From Xenorhabdus nematophila ATCC 19061 (lineage in GTDB: Bacteria; Pseudomonadota; Gammaproteobacteria; Enterobacterales; Enterobacteriaceae): DNA of 64,000 bases. The translations under genes were made by a program, and so were the position numbers. Location: contig NC_014228.1 in assembly GCF_000252955.1 (NCBI RefSeq), forward strand, positions 3,015,232 through 3,079,231. The letters are read 5' to 3'. Shown one piece after another: positions 9,230 to 18,522 of the stretch. The notes under the pieces were generated by a model that was not told where the DNA came from, ran no database searches, and saw only the letters and a program-made list of their open reading frames with translations. How positions within the stretch are numbered: the first letter of the stretch is position 1; each line of letters starts with the position of its first letter.

Positions 9230-10192
9230 ATGATCAAGCTCGGTATAGTGATGGACCCAATTTCATCCATCAACATTAAAAAAGACACTAGTTTTGCTAT
9301 GCTGCTGGAAGCACAGAAACGCGGATGGGAACTCCATTACATGGAGATGAATGATCTCTACCTGCATCAAGGTGAAGCCCGCGCCCGTATTCGTTTGCTC
9401 ACAGTGGAACAAAATCCACAACAATGGTACCAGTTTGGCAGTGAACAAGAGATAGCCCTCGATACTTTGCACGTTATTTTAATGCGTAAAGATCCGCCTT
9501 TTGATACCGAATATATCTATGCCACCTATATTCTGGAAAGGGCGGAAATCAAAGGCAGCCTGATCGTCAACAAACCTCAGAGCCTGCGCGACTGTAACGA
9601 AAAACTTTTTACAGCCTGGTTCCCGGATTTAACGCCTGAGACATTAGTCACTCGTAATGCAAAATATTTACGTGAATTCCATCAAAAGCATGGCGATGTC
9701 ATCTTCAAACCACTGGATGGCATGGGAGGCGCTTCTATCTTTCGCCTGAAACAAGATGATGCAAATGTCGGTGTCATTATTGAAACCCTGACAGAACATG
9801 GCAGCCGTTACTGCATGGCACAAAATTTCCTGCCAGCGATTAAGGATGGGGATAAACGCGTGTTGGTTGTTGATGGTGAGCCTGTACCTTATTGCCTTGC
9901 CCGTATTCCAGCCCAGGGAGAAACCCGAGGCAATCTTGCAGCCGGTGGACGCGGAGAAGCCCGCCCATTGTCAGAAAGTGATTGGGCTATCGCCCGTGCT
10001 GTTGCACCGGTACTAAAAGAGAAAGGCTTAATCTTTGTTGGGCTTGATATCATTGGCGATCGTTTAACTGAAATCAACGTCACCAGTCCAACCTGCGTAC
10101 GTGAAATAGAAGCCGCCTTCCCGGAAATTTCAGTAACGGGTATGTTAATGGATGCGATCGAAAAGCGACTGGAAAAACAGGTAGCGTCATAA
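9230..10192 (+). CDS. gshB: glutathione synthetase
   Basis: ATP-grasp ligase joining gamma-glutamylcysteine and glycine to make glutathione in the cytoplasm. The 320 residues align end to end with E. coli GshB (about 316). MRKDPPFDTEYIYATYILE, KPLDGMGGASIF (ATP-grasp loop), ETRGNLAAGGRGEARPL and the C-terminal GLDIIGDRLTEINVTSPT are all recognisable. The start follows AAGGAGAAAAA. In other enterobacteria yqgE follows directly; here the P2-like prophage is inserted 48 bp after the gshB stop. Confidence 0.98.
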   Translation: MIKLGIVMDPISSINIKKDTSFAMLLEAQKRGWELHYMEMNDLYLHQGEARARIRLLTVEQNPQQWYQFGSEQEIALDTLHVILMRKDPPFDTEYIYATYILERAEIKGSLIVNKPQSLRDCNEKLFTAWFPDLTPETLVTRNAKYLREFHQKHGDVIFKPLDGMGGASIFRLKQDDANVGVIIETLTEHGSRYCMAQNFLPAIKDGDKRVLVVDGEPVPYCLARIPAQGETRGNLAAGGRGEARPLSESDWAIARAVAPVLKEKGLIFVGLDIIGDRLTEINVTSPTCVREIEAAFPEISVTGMLMDAIEKRLEKQVAS

Positions 10193-10240
10193 CCCAAACC
10201 ACTTTCCTTTGCTGGCAATATTTGCCATTTATAATAATAG

Positions 10241-10256
10241 CCCACATACTGCTGGG
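10241..10256. repeat. attL core
   Basis: CCCACATACTGCTGGG is identical to 45069-45084. It lies 48 bp after gshB and outside any tRNA. The outer four bases are self-complementary (CCCA/TGGG). Confidence 0.88.
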
Positions 10257-10343
10257 ACGTTTAAAGATGTTATGTATTGATTACAAAGGGATTTTGTAAT
10301 CATCCATCCACATCTCATCCACTTTATAACCAAACCTTTAGCA

Positions 10344-10370
10344 AAAGCCCTTCGATTTCTGAAGGGCTTT
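10344..10370. terminator. hairpin near the prophage left end
   Basis: A perfect 10-bp stem AAAGCCCTTC / GAAGGGCTTT (10344-10353 with 10361-10370) with a 7-nt loop. T-rich ends on both strands fit a bidirectional terminator insulating the prophage from gshB. A second inverted repeat, GATTACAA/TTGTAATC, lies at 10279-10301 and might be an integrase arm site. Confidence 0.65.
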
Positions 10371-10488
10371 CTCATTCATCACTATCAAACTATCAGACAG
10401 ACCTCACATCTATATTGTGTAAACCTTGAATAATGATTAGCATCTGCAATATTTGTCTATGCTTATGAGAGATCAAAGGAGAAGTTTA

Positions 10489-10887
10489 ATGAAAAAAGTT
10501 ATCTGTACGCTATTTCTACTGGTTTCATTTGGGGTTTTTGCACAATCAACGAATGACTCAATTTTGCAAAAATCTATGAAATCATGGCAACCGTTATCAA
10601 TCAGTGATAAAGGGGGTATCATTACACTTACGATGAATGAAGATCGGATAACCAACGATATTTATAAAGCCGTCATTAACATTGGGGTATGCACCCCACT
10701 TTGGTTTGAAGACAAAAACGGCTCATACCTGAAAAAAACAAAAGAGATTCGGGTACTGAACAAACACAATCATTCTGGTTACGTTTTTGAAAATCCGCAT
10801 TCATCATGTAATGAGTTGGGTAAAGCAACAAATGATAAAATTAGCATTATAATTTCATCCCACACTCATGGGCATATGAATCAATAG
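10489..10887 (+). CDS. exported protein of unknown function (prophage cargo)
   Basis: I do not recognise the family. From the ATG at 10489, which follows AAAGGAGAAGTTTA, it encodes 132 residues. A signal peptide MKKVICTLFLLVSFGVFAQS is followed by a mature domain of about 112 residues with one cysteine pair (C in IGVCTPLW and C in HSSCNELG) that could form a disulfide in the periplasm, and a His-rich tail HTHGHMN. It sits at the extreme left end of the prophage, transcribed against the tail operon and closed by its own terminator, which is typical of lysogenic-conversion cargo. Confidence 0.75.
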   Translation: MKKVICTLFLLVSFGVFAQSTNDSILQKSMKSWQPLSISDKGGIITLTMNEDRITNDIYKAVINIGVCTPLWFEDKNGSYLKKTKEIRVLNKHNHSGYVFENPHSSCNELGKATNDKISIIISSHTHGHMNQ

Positions 10888-10913
10888 TGAAGTATTTAGT
10901 CTCTATTAAGAAT

Positions 10914-10939
10914 AAACCCCAAATTTTTATCTGGGGTTT
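10914..10939 (+). terminator. terminator of the exported cargo gene
   Basis: An 8-bp perfect stem AAACCCCA / TGGGGTTT (10914-10921 with 10932-10939), followed by ATTTGTTTTC, 27 nt after the stop codon. Confidence 0.8.
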
Positions 10940-10964
10940 ATTTGTTTTCAATCAAAATTCAAAA

Positions 10965-11183
10965 CTAAAAATTCATGACTGTTTGCTGAGCATTGGTAGG
11001 GTGTGGTGGGGCTGTCTCAATCAAAGTGGGCTTAGTCACGTACCGGACAAAGGTTTCATGGCTGACGAACGTCGCACCGCAATTGATATTCTGGCACTGG
11101 TTGTAACGTTCTTTGGTTTGAGGCGTGTGTTCAAAGCTGCTGCGGGTGTGGGCAACATGGAAGCAAAGGGGGCATTTCATCAT
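10965..11183 (-). CDS. ogr: Ogr/Delta-type late gene activator
   Basis: Zinc-binding activator of P2 late promoters. From the ATG at 11183 it encodes 72 residues. CPLCFHVAHTRSS and YNQCQNINCGATFVSHET supply the four cysteines of the Ogr zinc site (CX2C...CX4C). Length and sequence are close to P2 Ogr, which starts MFHCPLC. The in-frame extension to 11228 does not match the family and is rejected. The gene lies at the attL end, as ogr does in P2. Its targets here should be the TGT-N12-ACA boxes upstream of FI, V and O/P. Confidence 0.95.
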   Translation of the reverse strand: MMKCPLCFHVAHTRSSFEHTPQTKERYNQCQNINCGATFVSHETFVRYVTKPTLIETAPPHPTNAQQTVMNF

Positions 11184-11356
11184 GATATGCGTACCTTCTT
11201 GGAAAGGGCTGCCAGCTCTGTTAGGCAATGGCGCGATTATAACAAATCCCGCGCCCGTGTCTTTTTCTTCTCTTAAAAATCATACAGAAAAAATATTCTT
11301 CACAAAAAAAGCCCATCTGATTGAATCATAACGTGCTTTTGTGATTATCTATTTAT

Positions 11357-11524
11357 TTAATCTGGGCGGGCTATTGCATCCAAAAAGTCTCGCAGCTCTT
11401 TTTTTTCCTTATCTGTTCGACAATTAACGGTTGCATACACGCCACTAAAAAAGAGTACTTTCCACGCTTTTGCAAGCAATGTGAAAGCAATCTTTATTTT
11501 ATCAAGAGGTTTTTTAGCATTCAT
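11357..11524 (-). CDS. possible small protein (55 codons)
   Basis: The last part of a longer open frame, counted from an ATG at 11524, encodes a basic 55-residue peptide (MNAKKPLDKIKIAFTLLAKA...) with a charged end KEKKELRDFLDAIARPD. It starts head to head with the gene at 11523 and has no convincing ribosome-binding site. It may be a shadow. Confidence 0.25.
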   Translation of the reverse strand: MNAKKPLDKIKIAFTLLAKAWKVLFFSGVYATVNCRTDKEKKELRDFLDAIARPD

Positions 11525-11858
11525 GACTAACACTAACATGATAATTACCCAAATAAATGCACATGGCCTGATTATACAAGAATTAGCCGATGAACTCGAC
11601 CTGTGTGGTATTTCATACAATAGAAGCCCAATGTATTTTTCAGCAGGCGCATTGGAATGGTTACAAATAGCACTGCCTGCTGGCGCGAGTGCGGCCCGCG
11701 TTTTTATTGCTGTGATTGTTGCAAAGATAAACAAAAACAGAAGAGCAAAAGTAACATTTAACGATGGGAGTCCAATAAAAGAAATAGAAGCCGCAAGCCC
11801 GGAAGATTTGAAGAAAGTCTATGAGTATATTAAATCTATTGAAATAGAGAGACAATAG
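11523..11858 (+). CDS. small unknown protein with one membrane-like segment
   Basis: A 111-residue protein. The central stretch IALPAGASAARVFIAVIVAK is hydrophobic and is followed by a basic KINKNRRAK and a C-terminal part with EAASPEDLKKVYEYI. The layout (helical head, hydrophobic segment, short strand-rich tail) is like that of small effector-associated component proteins, but the match is weak. The ATG at 11523 is preferred to GTG at 11481. It sits between ogr and D in opposite orientation, so it is probably cargo. Its 3' end faces gene D across a shared terminator. Confidence 0.5.
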   Translation: MTNTNMIITQINAHGLIIQELADELDLCGISYNRSPMYFSAGALEWLQIALPAGASAARVFIAVIVAKINKNRRAKVTFNDGSPIKEIEAASPEDLKKVYEYIKSIEIERQ

Positions 11859-11873
11859 ATTCTTTAATTAAAT

Positions 11874-11905
11874 GATTGCCGGCTTTACCAGAAAGCCAGG
11901 CAATC
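11874..11905. terminator. terminator at the end of the tail operon
   Basis: A 13-bp stem with one bulge (11874-11886 with 11892-11905). On the minus strand it follows the D coding end and leads into ATTTAATT. It is shared with the convergent gene at 11523. Confidence 0.7.
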
Positions 11906-13013
11906 ACGCGCTCATGTCAGCATCCGCTATTTTCACTTCCAGCGCTAAGGCCGAAGTTAACCCGCTGTCATTCAGGGTGTGGGTCACGGTGACCAGTGTC
12001 CAGTCAGCCTGATCAATTTCAGGCTTAAAGCCGCTGACCCTCACTTTCATTTCAGGAAACAGTTCCGGCCGGCCTTTGGCCAGTTGCAGGGAAAAGGAGG
12101 CGACACCGCGCTGGATCTTTTCCCATTCCGCTTTGGCAGCGCGTTCCGCATTGGCTTTATTGGCATAAGTATGTTTCATCACCAGGACATTACCTTCACT
12201 GCCGGCCAGATATTCCCCCTGTTTTTCGTCTTTTTTCTCCGGTGTGGTTTTGCGTTGCTTACGCTTGACCGTAATGTTTTCTTTTTTCTTGGGTTCACGG
12301 GTGTTAAGCCAGCTGGCCGACACACCGGTATAGGCGCTGCGATCAGACAATGAAAAGCGGTAGCCATCACCGGACTGGCGGGTGATGAAAATCTGAGGCA
12401 ACGGTTTACCGCTGACCGTCTGGTTTTGGCCCTGCCGCATAAACAGCAAACAGCCGTTCTTGACGGCGGCCACGGCCCCTTCCTGTCTGGCCAGCCGGGT
12501 TAAGAAGCTGCCGTCGGATTCGTTGGTCTGGTCGATATGGTTCAATCGGATATCGGCCAGCGTGTTGTCTACTTCCGGTTTAAGGTTATTGCGCGTGGCG
12601 ACGGTGCGCACAATGTCGCTGAGCGTTTTCTGGTGATAGGACAATTCCCGGCTGATATTGAACGTGGCCCGAAAATCAGCACTGCGGGCGCGTACCGTGA
12701 TTTTATCCGGCGCGCTGCTGTACTCAATTTCATCCACAATAAAGGTGCCTTTGTGGATCAGCGACTCCCCCTGCCAGCCCAGATGCAACGACAGTGTCGT
12801 TCCGCGCGGGGGCAGGGACAGCAGGCCGTCGCTGTCGTCCAGTTCAATGTCGAGCTGGTCAGCTTCAAAACCCCGGTTATCGGTCAGGCTCAGGGACATC
12901 AGCCGGTTCTGGATGCGGGCATTGATATTCGTTTCACCGGCACTGAGTACGTAAACGGGGGTGTTGGTGTTGCCGGTTATCCAGTCAATGCGGGGCATGT
13001 GGGGCAGGGGCAT
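11904..13013 (-). CDS. D: P2 gpD-like tail protein (late control protein)
   Basis: A 369-residue homologue of P2 gpD (about 387), the baseplate/tail hub protein at the tail tip. Typical segments are GFEADQLDIELDDSDG, LHLGWQGESLIHKGTFIVDE and LARQEGAVAAVKNGCLLFM. A Lys-rich linker (REPKKKENITVKRKQRK) separates the two halves. It is the last gene of the leftward FI-D operon, and its ATG overlaps the U stop by one base. Confidence 0.95.
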   Translation of the reverse strand: MPLPHMPRIDWITGNTNTPVYVLSAGETNINARIQNRLMSLSLTDNRGFEADQLDIELDDSDGLLSLPPRGTTLSLHLGWQGESLIHKGTFIVDEIEYSSAPDKITVRARSADFRATFNISRELSYHQKTLSDIVRTVATRNNLKPEVDNTLADIRLNHIDQTNESDGSFLTRLARQEGAVAAVKNGCLLFMRQGQNQTVSGKPLPQIFITRQSGDGYRFSLSDRSAYTGVSASWLNTREPKKKENITVKRKQRKTTPEKKDEKQGEYLAGSEGNVLVMKHTYANKANAERAAKAEWEKIQRGVASFSLQLAKGRPELFPEMKVRVSGFKPEIDQADWTLVTVTHTLNDSGLTSALALEVKIADADMSA

Positions 13014-13477
13014 TATTTTAAGACTCCGTTGAGGGTGCGGGTGACGTTGGCTTTCAGGTCAGTCAGTTGGCGGCGCAGGTCGCCGAACATCTCACCGAGG
13101 TTTTCATCCACCCGCTTGAGAGTGACGGTAAAGTCAATTTTGCGGGCGGCCCCGTCGATAAAAAATTCACTCTTGGTCTGGTCGAGACTTTCAATGATAA
13201 ACATGCCGTAAATGGTGCCGCTGCCGTCCAGAAATGACCATGCCTTGCCGCTTTCGGCCATTAGTTCGAGCGTCAGCAGTGACAGGCGCCCGCCGGTGAT
13301 TTCAGGGTACAGGGCACCGGACAGCGTGAGGGTGTCATTATCCGGCCCCATAAACTGGAAAGCCGGCCGGGCACCGATCCGGTTGTTAAAGCCGTAGCGC
13401 CATGACTGTTGGTGTTGCAGGCTCTGGTAGGGCGTGGTTTTCAGCATAAAGACAAATAAACCTAATGCGGCCATCAT
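13013..13477 (-). CDS. U: P2 gpU-like tail protein
   Basis: A 154-residue counterpart of P2 gpU (about 159), a tail-terminating/tail-tip protein. It begins MMAALGLFVFMLKTTPYQS, near the P2 start, and keeps GALYPEITGGRLSLLTLELM and ARKIDFTVTLKRVDE. It lies 2 bp after T and is followed immediately by D. Confidence 0.95.
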   Translation of the reverse strand: MMAALGLFVFMLKTTPYQSLQHQQSWRYGFNNRIGARPAFQFMGPDNDTLTLSGALYPEITGGRLSLLTLELMAESGKAWSFLDGSGTIYGMFIIESLDQTKSEFFIDGAARKIDFTVTLKRVDENLGEMFGDLRRQLTDLKANVTRTLNGVLK

Positions 13478-13479
13478 GA

Positions 13480-16269
13480 TTAAAATCCCTCGCTGTCGTA
13501 GAAGGTACTGTGTGCACGGGCGCGGCGTTGTTGCTCCCGGCGGTCAATTTCCTGCGCCACCATCCGCGCAATGTCCTGCGGTGACTGGGCGGGTGTGGGG
13601 TAAATATTAATCGTATACGCGGGGCGGCTGTCGCTTTGCTGCTGGTTGATCACCGCGACATTGGCCGGTTGGTACTGAGATGCCGGCAGGCTGTAGGGAT
13701 GCAGGGGCGCCTGTTGGGTACTGGCTGAGGTCGCACCCAATGACAGCGCCGCGGCGGCCATGGTGGCGAGGGCAGCAGTTTGTCGTCGGCTGGTGACGCG
13801 CACCGGGCCGTTAATCAGCTCCGGGCCATGTTCCCCGACCAGCCCGAATTTACCCGTTGGGATAGTGCCGCCGCGATCATGAGCACCGGAAAACGCCGTA
13901 AACGGGTTAGCATGTGGGCGGGTGGCGTCGTTATAGGCCTCCAGAGCCTGTTTCACCTGCGGTTTTTGGCGTTGATCCTTCATAAAATCCGGGGTCACCG
14001 CGTCCTTAATTTCGGTACCCAAATTTGCGATGCTCTGTTTCAGGGCTTTCCATTTCTCTTTGATGCCGTTAATTAGTTTGTCGATGATCTCAGTGCCGAA
14101 CTGCTTAAATTTTTCCGGCAGTTTTTTGGTGTCTTCAACAATTTCATCCCATTTATCAGCAATGGTTTTTTTGATGCCATCCCATTTGTTTTGGGTATCC
14201 TGTTTGATTTCTTCCCACTTGTTGAGGATTTTCTGCTTAATGTTCTCCCATGCCGTGGAAACCCACAACGCAATGTCATTCCACAGTTTTTTGAACCACG
14301 GGCCGAGCTTATCCCAGTTTTTCCAGATAAGATACGCGCCGACGGCAATCAGACTGATGATAAACAGGATGGGATTCATCAGCATAATCCGCCCGAGCCA
14401 CAAGAACCCCTTACCCAGAAAAGAAATGGCACGCCCCACCAGTTTAAGTCCACTTACGCCCTGTTTGCCCAGCCATTTGAACCCGTTCCCCAGAAACGTG
14501 GTAACTTTCCCCAACCGTTGCAGAGAGCCGGCGCCCTTGATGCCGAGGATGGACAGGCTAAACCTGACGAGCGCCAAGGGACCCAGCAAGGCCGCCAGTG
14601 CTAGAGTGATTGTCCCAAATACCGACAAAATGACACCCAGTCCAATCGCGACCATCGTTAACGTCTTGGTCAGTTCGGGGTTGGCTTTCATCCATTCGCC
14701 TGTTTTGCTGATGATTTTGGTTATACGTTGGGTGATCCCGCGCAAAGGACTGTCCACACCGCCAAAGATTTCGATGCCGAGATCTTCCCAAGCTGAAGAC
14801 AGGGCTTTCAGGTCACCGTCCAAATTGTCGGTCATGGTACCCGCGACTTTCTTCGCTTCCCCCTGCGCCTGTTTCAGTTCCTGAGTCAGTTTTTGCAGCG
14901 CCCCTGAACCGGCCTGTTCGGACAGTACTAATAAGGCTGAAAAAGCCTCTTCCCCAGCAATCGCCTTAAAGATCCCCGCACGCTGGGCATCGCCCATTTT
15001 GGCGGTTTTGGCGTTCAGCTCGGTCAAAATCTCCGGCAGGGCACGCAGATTACCCTTGGCATCTTTGGTCTGAATGTTCAGCTTTTTAAGTGCCTTGGCG
15101 GCGGCGGTAGGCGGTGCAGCCAGTCGCCCCAGAATGGATCGCAGAGCCGTCCCGGCCATACTGCCCTGAATACCGGCATCCCCCAGTTTACCAGTGGCCG
15201 CAGCGGCGGTTTCAATATCGACACCCAATCCGGCCGCCACGGGGGCAACATACTTCATCGTTTCGCCCAGCATCGACAGGTTGGTGTTAGAGCGGGTAAA
15301 GGCACCGACCAAGACATCACTGACCCGCCCCATTTCTTCCGATTTCAGTTTAAAACCGGTCAGGATATTCGAGCCAATGTCTGCCGTGGTGGCCAAATCG
15401 GTATCGCCGGCCAGTGACATCGCCAGCGTACCGGGCATCGCGGCACGTATCTGGTCAGGTTTAAAGCCCGCCATCGCATAAAAACTTTGTCCCTGTGCCA
15501 CCTGATTGGCAGTAAAGGCAGTAGTGGCACCTAAATGCCGCGCTTGTTCCCGTAATTGTTTCAGCTCAGGGGAATTTTTATCCAGCCGGGTGAGTGCCTG
15601 CACTTTTGACATGCCGACTTCAAAATCATAGCCCGGCATCATCACGCGCTTAGCACTGTAGAGCGTTCCGACACCAGCAGCGGTAGCTGCTGCCCCCGTG
15701 GCGGCAATCTGGTTACGCACGTCCTTGGTTTTCTGGTAGCGGGACTTCGCGGACGCCAGTCGTTTCTCCTGCTGGCTGAGCCGTTCCAGCTGCTGTTGCT
15801 GCCGTTGGAGTGCATCGGTCGTGCGGCTGATATCGGCATTGAGGCGCCGTTGCGCCTGCCCGAGCTGATTAGTGGCAATACCGCTGGCGTGCAGGGCATC
15901 GCGCTGGCGTTGCAGGGACTGGTTTAAGGATTGGGTTCGTTCTTTAAACTGGGCGGCCGTGTTTTTGGCCCGTTGAAACTGGGCAATTTGGGCTTTGGTG
16001 GGATGTTCACTGGCTTTGATTGCCCTGGCCAGTGCTGCCACCCGTTCGGTGGCGCTGCGGTAGGCCTGCTGGGTTTCCGTCAGCTGGCGCTTTGTTTTAC
16101 TAAAGCCGTCAATCTGGCCGGCCTGTTGGTTCAGGTCGCGCAGTTGCTGGCGTGACTGCTTGAGCGTTTCCGCCAGCCGCTTATTGGACTCCTGCGCGTT
16201 CTTAAACGGGCGGGTGAGTTTATCCACCGCGCCCAGTACCACTTGCAGGCGTAAATTTTGGTTACTCAT
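13480..16269 (-). CDS. T: tail tape measure protein
   Basis: 929 residues from the ATG at 16269. Four codons upstream there is another ATG, but the chosen one overlaps the E' stop (ATGAGTAA), as expected for coupling. The N-terminal 200 residues are a long Gln/Arg-rich coiled coil, followed by the TP901-type tape measure core (AVKAL-like QALTRLDKNSPELKQLREQA, GATTAFTANQVAQGQSFYAM). A hydrophobic central block at about residues 540-660 has repeated membrane-like helices, followed by Trp/Lys-rich repeats. P2 T is about 815 residues, so this predicts a slightly longer tail. Confidence 0.94.
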   Translation of the reverse strand: MSNQNLRLQVVLGAVDKLTRPFKNAQESNKRLAETLKQSRQQLRDLNQQAGQIDGFSKTKRQLTETQQAYRSATERVAALARAIKASEHPTKAQIAQFQRAKNTAAQFKERTQSLNQSLQRQRDALHASGIATNQLGQAQRRLNADISRTTDALQRQQQQLERLSQQEKRLASAKSRYQKTKDVRNQIAATGAAATAAGVGTLYSAKRVMMPGYDFEVGMSKVQALTRLDKNSPELKQLREQARHLGATTAFTANQVAQGQSFYAMAGFKPDQIRAAMPGTLAMSLAGDTDLATTADIGSNILTGFKLKSEEMGRVSDVLVGAFTRSNTNLSMLGETMKYVAPVAAGLGVDIETAAAATGKLGDAGIQGSMAGTALRSILGRLAAPPTAAAKALKKLNIQTKDAKGNLRALPEILTELNAKTAKMGDAQRAGIFKAIAGEEAFSALLVLSEQAGSGALQKLTQELKQAQGEAKKVAGTMTDNLDGDLKALSSAWEDLGIEIFGGVDSPLRGITQRITKIISKTGEWMKANPELTKTLTMVAIGLGVILSVFGTITLALAALLGPLALVRFSLSILGIKGAGSLQRLGKVTTFLGNGFKWLGKQGVSGLKLVGRAISFLGKGFLWLGRIMLMNPILFIISLIAVGAYLIWKNWDKLGPWFKKLWNDIALWVSTAWENIKQKILNKWEEIKQDTQNKWDGIKKTIADKWDEIVEDTKKLPEKFKQFGTEIIDKLINGIKEKWKALKQSIANLGTEIKDAVTPDFMKDQRQKPQVKQALEAYNDATRPHANPFTAFSGAHDRGGTIPTGKFGLVGEHGPELINGPVRVTSRRQTAALATMAAAALSLGATSASTQQAPLHPYSLPASQYQPANVAVINQQQSDSRPAYTINIYPTPAQSPQDIARMVAQEIDRREQQRRARAHSTFYDSEGF

Positions 16270-16713
16270 TCTCTGCCCCACTGCGTTTCATGGCCCGGTA
16301 ACGCCATGCCAGCAATTCGGGCAGGTTCATGTCAGCCGTCACGGCGGGCGACCAGTGAAAGACGGTGGCAATGTCGGCCACCAGTTCATCCACGGTTAAC
16401 TGTTCTGGAAATCGGACTTCACCGACTTCGGCAGCAAAAAATTAACCACCTCGACCGACAGGTTAATCAGGTCACCCGGCGACATCAGCAGCAGGTCGTT
16501 TTTGGTCAGGGCCGGCGCGGTGATGCGGGGCAAGACCAGCATGATGGAATCCACGTCCATCTCCATCAGGGCTTGCAGGCGAACGCCGCGCAGCGCGCCG
16601 CTGTTGGGTTTGCGGACGATGACTTCACTGATGGTGGAGGTGCTACGGGCAATCGGCTCTTCCAGTGTGACGCTGGTTTGTTCGGGCTGGGTAACAGGGA
16701 GTTGTTCGGTCAT
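16262..16713 (-). CDS. E: tail assembly chaperone E and frameshifted E+E'
   Basis: The zero frame (16713 to 16396) encodes E, 105 residues, starting MTEQLPVTQPEQ and ending LPKSVKSDFQNS. A slippery TTTTTTG at 16441-16435 lets ribosomes shift back one base. They then read AAEVGEVRFPEQLTVDELVA to a stop at 16262, giving a fusion of about 150 residues. The shifted part contains DIATVFHWSPAVT and LPELLAWRYRAM, which are hallmarks of P2 E'. E and E+E' chaperone the tape measure protein during tail assembly, as G and GT do in lambda. Confidence 0.93.
16435..16441 (-). other. programmed -1 frameshift site
   Basis: The minus strand reads T TTT TTG in the E frame (codons AAT TTT TTG). This is the same heptamer as at the P2 E/E' junction. 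The -1 frame is open for 57 further codons and encodes a recognisable E' protein. Confidence 0.88.
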
Positions 16714-16752
16714 GGTGAAGGTTCCTGTGTGAGTAAGTAAAAAAGGTTGGTA

Positions 16753-17268
16753 TTACAGGCCAATGGCGCGGCGATGGGCGTCCAGACGGTCAACCCCGCC
16801 GACCACTTCCACCATGTTAACGGTGTCGATTTCGACCAGTACTTCACCGTCCCACGTCAGTTTGTAGTAGGTGTTCTTGGCGCTGACCTTGGTCTGGGTG
16901 TTATCCCCCTGCTTGTAGCTGCCGGGGTCGAACTCGGAAAAGCGGCCACGCAGGACGACTTCCACGGCAATCACTTCGCCGGTGTCGTCACGCTGAAAGG
17001 AGCCGTTAAAGCGCAGGGCCACGCCGTCCACTTTCTCAATGCCCCACTGCTTGTACAGCTGGGCTTCCACGCCACCGAGGGTAAATTCGGCATCCAGTGC
17101 GCCGTCGTCCAGCCCCAAATCAACATTGGCCGCGCCGTTCATGCCGCCGCCGCGATAGGCTTCGAGTTTGCGGCTCAGCTTGGGCAGGGTGATGTCTTCC
17201 ACCACGCCGATGTAGCTGTTGCCGTCATTGAAGAGGTTGAGGTATTTCAGTTTACGCGGGAGTGCCAT
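16753..17268 (-). CDS. FII: major tail tube protein
   Basis: 171 residues against about 172 in P2 FII; it forms the inner tube of the contractile tail. It begins MALPRKLKYLNLFNDG and keeps GVVEDITLPKLSRKLEAYRG and YYKLTWDGEVLVEIDTVNM. It lies 10 bp downstream of the sheath gene. Confidence 0.96.
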   Translation of the reverse strand: MALPRKLKYLNLFNDGNSYIGVVEDITLPKLSRKLEAYRGGGMNGAANVDLGLDDGALDAEFTLGGVEAQLYKQWGIEKVDGVALRFNGSFQRDDTGEVIAVEVVLRGRFSEFDPGSYKQGDNTQTKVSAKNTYYKLTWDGEVLVEIDTVNMVEVVGGVDRLDAHRRAIGL

Positions 17269-17278
17269 GTGTTACCCC

Positions 17279-18451
17279 TTAGCTGTTAATGTTGTTGGCA
17301 AAGTTCATCAGGTACTGGTCGGTAATGCGCTGGCGCAGCAGCAGGTTTTCCAGTGGCGGGACGGGCGTATAGTCATAGTCAATGGTGAGCTTGCCCGCTT
17401 TCAGGGTGTCTTTGTCATTGACGCTTTCGTTATACCAGCATTTGCCGTCAATCAGATAACCGTTAGCTTTGAGTTCACGCAGCTTGGCGTTGATGCCTTC
17501 AATGATGTCGCGCACCAGTGACGGAGTGAGTGGTTTGTCAATCGCCCACATATGCGCTTCGGCCATCGTGTCCGCCAGTACCTGCGCCGTGCGGGTGTAG
17601 CTTTCAAACTGGAACAGCTTGTCATCCGAGCAGGTGCGCGAACCCCAGAAGCGAAAGCCGTCTTTGCGAATAAGCGTCGTGACATCGTTCTGGTTCAGCA
17701 GGTTGGCATCGGTGGCCACATCCTGTAAATCCCAGAAGACATCGGCCGAAATGCCAGTGACGCCATTGACGCCGACGTTGGACAGGGTTTTGTGCCAGCC
17801 GGTCTGTTCGTCGATTTTGGCGCGCAGGCCCAGTGCGCGGGCCGTGGCGTAAGCAATCGCTTCACCGTTCCTGACCGTATCCCAGCTGAGGAAGTCCGGC
17901 CAAATCAGCATCAGCTCACGCTGGTTAAAGTTCTTGCGGTAGGCAATGGCCTCACTGATGGTCTTGCAGCCGTGGGCGTGAATATAGGCCATCGCTTTCA
18001 GCTTCTGGGCAATGCCGGCCAGTGCAACCGCCACGGGCAGGGTATCGTGGCCGGGGACACCAAGAATGCGCGGCTTAACGCCGAGCTGGCCTTGTGCCGC
18101 TAACAGGGCTTGTAGGCCGGTTTTCTTGCCCTCATCAGTGACACCGCCGAGGATATTGGACGTGGTGTCGGCTTCGGTCTTGCCCTGGGCGACACGCACC
18201 ACGACAGTCACGGGCTTGGCCTGATCCGCAATCGCCCGCAGGGTAGGGGACAATGTTCCTGTTTTGCCGGCCTTGCCACTGGCGGTCAGGACGTCGGTCA
18301 ACAAGACCGGGGTGTTCAGGGGAAAGGTTTTTTCGTCGGCGTCATCCGCCGTGCAGACCACGCCGACAATGGCGGTGCTGACGGTGGTGATGGTGCGGGT
18401 GCCTTCGTTGATTTCTTGCACGCGTACGCCGTGGTGATAGTCTTGGGCCAT
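17279..18451 (-). CDS. FI: tail sheath protein
   Basis: 390 residues from the ATG of [18 protein letters not shown], the same start as P2 FI (about 396). The open frame runs 50 codons further up to 18601, but that part covers the promoter and is not protein. The contractile sheath around the FII tube is visible in [34 protein letters not shown] and [16 protein letters not shown]. It is the first gene of the Ogr-dependent FI-D operon, with a TGT-N12-ACA box 72-89 bp upstream. Confidence 0.96.
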   Translation of the reverse strand: MAQDYHHGVRVQEINEGTRTITTVSTAIVGVVCTADDADEKTFPLNTPVLLTDVLTASGKAGKTGTLSPTLRAIADQAKPVTVVVRVAQGKTEADTTSNILGGVTDEGKKTGLQALLAAQGQLGVKPRILGVPGHDTLPVAVALAGIAQKLKAMAYIHAHGCKTISEAIAYRKNFNQRELMLIWPDFLSWDTVRNGEAIAYATARALGLRAKIDEQTGWHKTLSNVGVNGVTGISADVFWDLQDVATDANLLNQNDVTTLIRKDGFRFWGSRTCSDDKLFQFESYTRTAQVLADTMAEAHMWAIDKPLTPSLVRDIIEGINAKLRELKANGYLIDGKCWYNESVNDKDTLKAGKLTIDYDYTPVPPLENLLLRQRITDQYLMNFANNINS

Positions 18452-18522
18452 AGCGAAAAGCTCCGGTAAAGGGGATGGCGTTATGGTGGCTGGTGTGACA
18501 ATAAAATGCAGTTGACGGCATG

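Noticed and set aside
10241..10256. Insertion in a tRNA gene
   Set aside because: No tRNA cloverleaf is present around either att copy; the site is intergenic between gshB and yqgE.
11357..11734. 125-codon minus-strand frame between ogr and D
   Set aside because: Its first 70 codons are antisense to the better supported gene at 11523; only the last 55 codons are kept, at low confidence.
12537..13211. 224-codon frame antisense to D and U
   Set aside because: Both D and U are full-length P2 homologues on the other strand.
14030..14884. 284-codon open frame antisense to the tape measure gene
   Set aside because: Shadow of gene T; low-complexity composition and no start signal.
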